DNA of 11,032 nt, from positions 1 to 11,032 of the forward strand of contig JACRBK010000074.1 of NCBI GenBank assembly GCA_016234525.1. Reading direction: 5' to 3'. Position numbers and translations under genes: made by a program. Source of the DNA: Chloroflexota bacterium. GTDB lineage: Bacteria > Chloroflexota > Anaerolineae > Aggregatilineales > Aggregatilineaceae. Under the pieces are notes generated by a model, which ran no database searches, was not told the origin of the DNA, and saw only the letters and a program-made list of their open reading frames with translations. Shown in pieces: positions 7,247 to 11,032 of the stretch (position 1 is the stretch's first letter; each line of letters starts with the position of its first letter).

Positions 7247-9734
7247 ATTCGTTTTTGCCCTTGAACAATTTTAGATACGGCCAGAAATAGAGCAAACTCT
7301 TGCCTGTGGATTTCAAAAGGGTTTTCGCCAGGTGTCCGCCATCTTCAAAAACATTCATCTTTGCAATTCCGCCCTGTCCGGCGAGAATGCCCAGAAAACC
7401 GCCCACTAACCCGATTCCAAAGGCCCCACCCAACCAGTAACCCGCCGTGAGCGAAGTCGTCTGGAAGGGCAGCGCGTATTCATCAGAGGGGATCGCCGCT
7501 GTATAAACGAGCAGGCCGGTCATCCAAAACACATCCACAAAAGCGCCACTTTCCTTAAAGTTCTCCGGTCGCTCTGGTGATGGCTGAGGGGGTTCAACAT
7601 GATTCATGAGTGTACGCAGCGACAGGAGAAACTCGCAGATTACCTCGCCAAGTTTGCCTGGAATATCAGGAATATCGACACTGACCACGCTGAGCATGGA
7701 GTCAAGCGCCTTGCTGAAGCCGCTGGCCGTTGGGTTTTCGTCTGGAGTCTCCTCTTCAGTCAGCGCCTTGACCAGCGCCTCGATTCCTTTAGCCGTATAA
7801 CTCACGATATCCACAATCAGATCATACCAGCGGCCAAGTCCAATCAGTTCGCCCATCGGGCGCTGTTGGGCCAGTTTGACGATCCAATCCAAAAGCAGCC
7901 GCAAAAATTCAAGACTGTTCGATGCAATCGAGTACTGGACTTTTTCCTTTTTGATCGAAACGATAATCTTCGTGATGCTGCTAGCCATATTCGCAGCGTC
8001 TTGCACGATGGACGTATAGTACGCCCAATCCTCTATGGTGTCCGCATCATCACCCACCGAAAAGTGACGGTTGCCATTCAAGCGCTTAAAAACGGGCGCG
8101 TCCTGCCATGAAACGTCGGTACCGACATGCATAATACGCTGTCCGAGCAAGACCTGGGTGCGTTCGACATTGACCCACACCATATGGCCTTTCGGCTTCT
8201 TGATCGTAGAGAACAACCACCCCCAGAAATCACCTGTGCTGACTTCAAATTTACCGGCATCTTTTTTGACGGTATATTCGAAGTCGCCATCGTCAACGAC
8301 CCACTGGCTGCCGATCTCACGCACGGAGACCGATACTTTGGAGGTGAGTGGAATACCGTTGGTGGTGAAAATCTGTTGCAAGGAGTCGGGCAGTTCCTTT
8401 GCGCTTAAATCGGCCTGAAAATCGCCCGTCGCATTAAACAAAATACGGGCCGGTGTAGTAGGATGGATCGTTATCGTATTCTCGAACGTGAACGCATTGT
8501 AAACGTCGATTCCGGCTTTTATCACCCACAGGTTGCTGTTGGGCGTATGTTCGACCAAAATAGTGTCACTCTCCAACAGTAGGAAACCATTTTGGCGGAA
8601 CTCCTTACGTAATTTGCTTTTATCTTCATCCCCGATAAGAGACAGAAAGCTGCTCTCACTCATTTCGAACAAGCGGTATACGACGAACTGCGTGCCGGTA
8701 AGCCAACGGACGATGTATTTTTTCCGGTCAACCACTGTCCACTCTTTATTCTCTTCGACAGTATAGAGAAACGCTGAACGCGCCAGAACGACGCTGCAAT
8801 CCAAGAAAGCCTTATGCAGTTGTTCGTCAACCCTACCGTCGAACAGCGTGACCTCGGCGCCGAGAGGCAGCTTGCCCAGGTCGCCGTTGATATTGTCATA
8901 TTCCAGCAATTTGCTGGCATAAAAACAGATTTCTTCGCGGTCGGGCGCCGTGGCCGCTGCGCCGAGGCCGCCTTCTCCAAAGGGGGCAAATCCGCTGTAG
9001 GGGATCAGATCGGTCAGCGTCTGTCCAGCATGAACATAAGCCGTCGCCGCCTCGCCAGCGCAGACGGCGAAAGTTAAAGCCTCTTCAACATCGGGGCGCA
9101 GGAGCAGCCCAAGCAGCGCCTGTGCGGCATCGTCAGCATTCAGGCTGGGGAAAACAAAACTCTGTTGGATGAAACGCCGGAGGCGGCTGAGCGACCCGGC
9201 TACCGAGCGGCGGTTGGTACGCCGGGCAGGCGTTTCGTTTGGCGGCGCTTGCTGCAAGGCCAGGATCATGTCGCTAAACACGCCCAACACCAAATCCTGG
9301 ACGAACGTTGGAGTGATCCCCAGATCGGTTTCGAGAATGTCAAAAATCTCGTCCATCAGATGGCGCAGTTGGGTGGGCGTCAGATTCTTAAGGATATTGG
9401 CGATAGTCTCCAGTGTGCCTTCCAGCCCATCAATCAGATCAACCGCGTTATCCGGCGGCTCGCCCAACGCCTGGATCGGTTCAATAAGCGGCTGGAAAAG
9501 ACCGACCAGACGAGACGCGGCGTGGTTGGCCCCGGCCCCTGTGCGTTCGGCCAGCCGGTCGATGGTTCCGTAGATCGATCCGGCCAGGGTTTCCGACACC
9601 GATCCGCCTTCAATGCCATCTGATATCAGGCATACAGCCAGGCTGATCAGGTCGTCCAGCACAGCATCGTCATCCGAACGCTGGCTGGCACGTTCCAACC
9701 GCTGGGGTTGTAAAAGAACAGACCCGATAACCAT
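7245..9734 (-). CDS. Large modular protein with triple repeat and C-terminal membrane hairpin (unknown function)
   Basis: An 829-residue protein that I cannot assign to a named family. ATG 9734 has AAAGGA (minus strand, 9743-9748) 8 bases upstream. There is no signal peptide. Residues 20-235 are mostly helical with regular Leu/Ile spacing (LTPTQLRHLMDEIFDILETD) and a basic patch at 171-187 (RRTNRR...RLRR). Residues ~302-354, 371-425 and 447-498 are three diverged copies of one module, each with a leading L-x2-x-F element, NG or its variant, a hydrophobic strand, a Trp-Val-[VI] core (Trp332, Trp403, Trp478) and a Tyr/Phe strand. Residues ~570-660 are helical again. The C-terminus has two hydrophobic segments (~731-748 and ~762-787), the second holding GxxxGxxxG twice (Gly765/769/773 and Gly778/782/786), then a basic tail (LKLFKGKNE). 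No catalytic motif was found. It lies between a helical and a coiled-coil gene in an apparent operon. Membrane insertion, scaffold or effector roles are all speculation. Confidence 0.85.
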   Translation of the reverse strand: MVIGSVLLQPQRLERASQRSDDDAVLDDLISLAVCLISDGIEGGSVSETLAGSIYGTIDRLAERTGAGANHAASRLVGLFQPLIEPIQALGEPPDNAVDLIDGLEGTLETIANILKNLTPTQLRHLMDEIFDILETDLGITPTFVQDLVLGVFSDMILALQQAPPNETPARRTNRRSVAGSLSRLRRFIQQSFVFPSLNADDAAQALLGLLLRPDVEEALTFAVCAGEAATAYVHAGQTLTDLIPYSGFAPFGEGGLGAAATAPDREEICFYASKLLEYDNINGDLGKLPLGAEVTLFDGRVDEQLHKAFLDCSVVLARSAFLYTVEENKEWTVVDRKKYIVRWLTGTQFVVYRLFEMSESSFLSLIGDEDKSKLRKEFRQNGFLLLESDTILVEHTPNSNLWVIKAGIDVYNAFTFENTITIHPTTPARILFNATGDFQADLSAKELPDSLQQIFTTNGIPLTSKVSVSVREIGSQWVVDDGDFEYTVKKDAGKFEVSTGDFWGWLFSTIKKPKGHMVWVNVERTQVLLGQRIMHVGTDVSWQDAPVFKRLNGNRHFSVGDDADTIEDWAYYTSIVQDAANMASSITKIIVSIKKEKVQYSIASNSLEFLRLLLDWIVKLAQQRPMGELIGLGRWYDLIVDIVSYTAKGIEALVKALTEEETPDENPTASGFSKALDSMLSVVSVDIPDIPGKLGEVICEFLLSLRTLMNHVEPPQPSPERPENFKESGAFVDVFWMTGLLVYTAAIPSDEYALPFQTTSLTAGYWLGGAFGIGLVGGFLGILAGQGGIAKMNVFEDGGHLAKTLLKSTGKSLLYFWPYLKLFKGKNE
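8241..8831 (-). repeat. Three diverged copies of a ~53-residue protein module
   Basis: This span encodes three successive copies within the 829-residue protein: A at 8673-8831 (LHKAF ... EWTVVDRKKYIV), B at 8460-8624 (LRKEFRQNG ... LWVIKAGIDVY), and C at 8241-8396 (LQQIFTTNGIPL ... QWVVDDGDFEYTV). They share the pattern L-x-x-x-F, a polar turn, Leu, a hydrophobic strand, a Trp-centred strand, an Asp or Gly turn and a Tyr strand. DNA identity is not evident, so the duplication is old. The copies were aligned by eye. Confidence 0.55.
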
Positions 9735-9763
9735 CGGCTGTATCCTTTCTATGATCTACCCGG

Positions 9764-11032
9764 CTAGAAGGGCAACTCAACATCGATCCCAATATCAATG
9801 CTGATGCTGGGGATAGCGTCGCGCATTTTTTGGTAGGACTCGTTGACACGCGCCATTTCGGCTTTTAACTCTTCTTCAACCCCGGCCAGACGATCAAACA
9901 ACGCGGCCAGCAGTTCGCTGGGATCGAAGATTTCTAGCAGAGGGATGATTTTCTCTTCAAATTCCGGCTGGACGATCTCGACGACGAGCTTTTCAGGATC
10001 GAGCGTCTTCAGTTTATCAACCACAATCTGGTAGTCGCCGTCCAACTCGGCTACATCTGATGCCCAAATGAGCAGCCCTAGCTGAAGCGAGTCGAGCATG
10101 GTATCAAACGCTGCCTCGACGCTCTGCCGCAGTGCTGCCGGGCTAATCGCCTCAAAACTGCTGCGCAGGTTGCCGAATATTTCGCCCAGGCTCTCAGTCA
10201 AAAAACCCAGGTTGAAATTTTGAAATTTCCCGATGAGTTCATTGATCTCGTCGCGGATGCCCCCCAACGAATCCGGCCCAAGCAGCAGCGCTTGCAGTTT
10301 GGTGTTAAGTATGTCGAGCAGGGCTTGCAGCCGCGCCATGAAAGACCCCAACAATTGGCTGAGTGGGGCCGCGAGCGAAAACAGCGCCATAACAGGCAGG
10401 CCTAGTTTGGCTTCCAGCGCTTCACTGATCCATTGGCGCAGATTAGCCGGTGTGGCCTGCAAATCGCGTAGGGCGAACAACGGCCCCGCTTCATGGTAGC
10501 GGCTGTCCCAATCGGCAAGCGCCAATTGTAATTGACCCTGGGTCTGTGTCAGTGCCTCGTGCAATTTTGCTGATTTTTGATAGGGAGTGCCGAAAGCAGG
10601 ATCGATTGGATTGAAGCGATTGAGGACGGCCAAAACCGCCGTTTTTTCCGGCGAATCCGGCAGCGCAGCAAGCTGTTGGGACGGCACACTGTTATAGGAC
10701 TGGATGACTTTGACCAGCCGCGCCTGTGGATTCAACGTGTTGAGCATCGTCTGAATAGAGGCCGTATTGAAACGAGTAGACAGGCCATTGGACGTGATCC
10801 CGTCCAACGCGGCGTCGACCGCATCCAGGGCAGGCTGAAGGGAACTGGCATCGGTGATGCTGTCCACATTGGTCAGAATACTGGTCACCCATGCGTCTAA
10901 CTGCTGGCGTGGGTCAGCCAGTCCGTTTAGCATATCGGCGACGCGCTGAAGCAGAGTGACGCTGCTGCCGCCAATTTGCGTCACCTGTTCGATCTGGCCC
11001 AGTACCTGATCAAGCTGCTCGAAGACCTCATC
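9764..11032 (-). CDS. Helical repeat-like protein (5' partial, unknown function)
   Basis: The frame is open to the right edge of the window: 16 further codons (ending QIEQ) precede the GTG at 10984, so that GTG is probably internal and the N-terminus lies outside. The 422 visible residues are almost entirely predicted helix, rich in Leu, Ala, Gln, Asp and Glu, poor in Cys, and without signal peptide or an obvious membrane span. A recurring short element at helix starts ([LFI][DSN]P followed by a helix) is seen as LNPQARLVKVI, ISPAALRQSVEAAF, LDPEKLVVEIV and FDPSELLAALFDRL, suggesting an elongated helical-bundle array. A charged coiled-coil-like stretch (VEEELKAEMARVNESYQK) is followed by an alternating beta-like tail ending IDVELPF. 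It stops 29 bases before the 829-residue gene, so the two are probably co-transcribed and may form a complex. I do not recognise the family; a tape-measure or scaffold-like role is only one possibility. Confidence 0.8.
   Translation of the reverse strand, partial: DEVFEQLDQVLGQIEQVTQIGGSSVTLLQRVADMLNGLADPRQQLDAWVTSILTNVDSITDASSLQPALDAVDAALDGITSNGLSTRFNTASIQTMLNTLNPQARLVKVIQSYNSVPSQQLAALPDSPEKTAVLAVLNRFNPIDPAFGTPYQKSAKLHEALTQTQGQLQLALADWDSRYHEAGPLFALRDLQATPANLRQWISEALEAKLGLPVMALFSLAAPLSQLLGSFMARLQALLDILNTKLQALLLGPDSLGGIRDEINELIGKFQNFNLGFLTESLGEIFGNLRSSFEAISPAALRQSVEAAFDTMLDSLQLGLLIWASDVAELDGDYQIVVDKLKTLDPEKLVVEIVQPEFEEKIIPLLEIFDPSELLAALFDRLAGVEEELKAEMARVNESYQKMRDAIPSISIDIGIDVELPF

Noticed and set aside
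7245..11032. Assignment of the minus-strand operon as a contractile injection system or prophage
   Set aside because: No sheath, tube, baseplate, portal, terminase or AAA+ gene is visible; the resemblance rests only on helical content and a short coiled-coil motif.

Overview
The window looks like bacterial chromosome from a carbohydrate-degrading, probably free-living bacterium. Base composition is a little above half G+C, genes are tightly spaced with Shine-Dalgarno sites, and there is a secreted cellulase, a lipoprotein and no phage or plasmid hallmark gene. A Chloroflexota (Anaerolineae-like) source fits the overall style, but this is an impression from gene content and not a demonstrated assignment.

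Left part, plus strand (1-2523): the 5'-truncated end of an FGGY-family carbohydrate kinase is followed after 16 bases by a 12-helix MFS transporter that resembles the FLVCR/SLC49 branch. The two look co-transcribed, as an uptake-and-phosphorylation pair with unknown substrate.

Middle part, plus strand (2524-6914): a 108-base gap holds a good -10 hexamer and, just downstream of it, a perfect 12-base palindrome, GGGAGCGCTCCC. This matches the operator of the LacI-family cellulase repressor CelR described in Thermobifida. The gene behind it encodes a secreted, modular GH9 glycoside hydrolase (signal peptide, CBM9-like domain, Ig-like domain, GH9 catalytic domain), so the operator and the gene support each other. 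After a 206-base gap with a long interrupted hairpin comes a lipoprotein serine hydrolase of the class C beta-lactamase/penicillin-binding-protein fold.

Right part, minus strand (7003-11032): three genes read toward the middle from beyond the right edge. In transcription order they are a helical protein truncated at its 5' end, an 829-residue protein and a 66-residue coiled-coil protein, with gaps of 29 and 41 bases, so they are probably one operon. I recognise none of them as a named family. The 829-residue protein has a helical N-terminal half, three diverged copies of a ~53-residue module with a conserved Trp, and a C-terminal hydrophobic hairpin with two consecutive GxxxGxxxG glycine zippers. 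This is the part of the window most likely to represent an undescribed system. Its function cannot be read from the sequence, and the rest of its operon lies outside the window.

No tRNA, rRNA, CRISPR array, intact insertion sequence or origin was seen. No gene-free stretch exceeds 206 bases. The 88-base convergent gap at 6915-7002 contains only weak hairpins.
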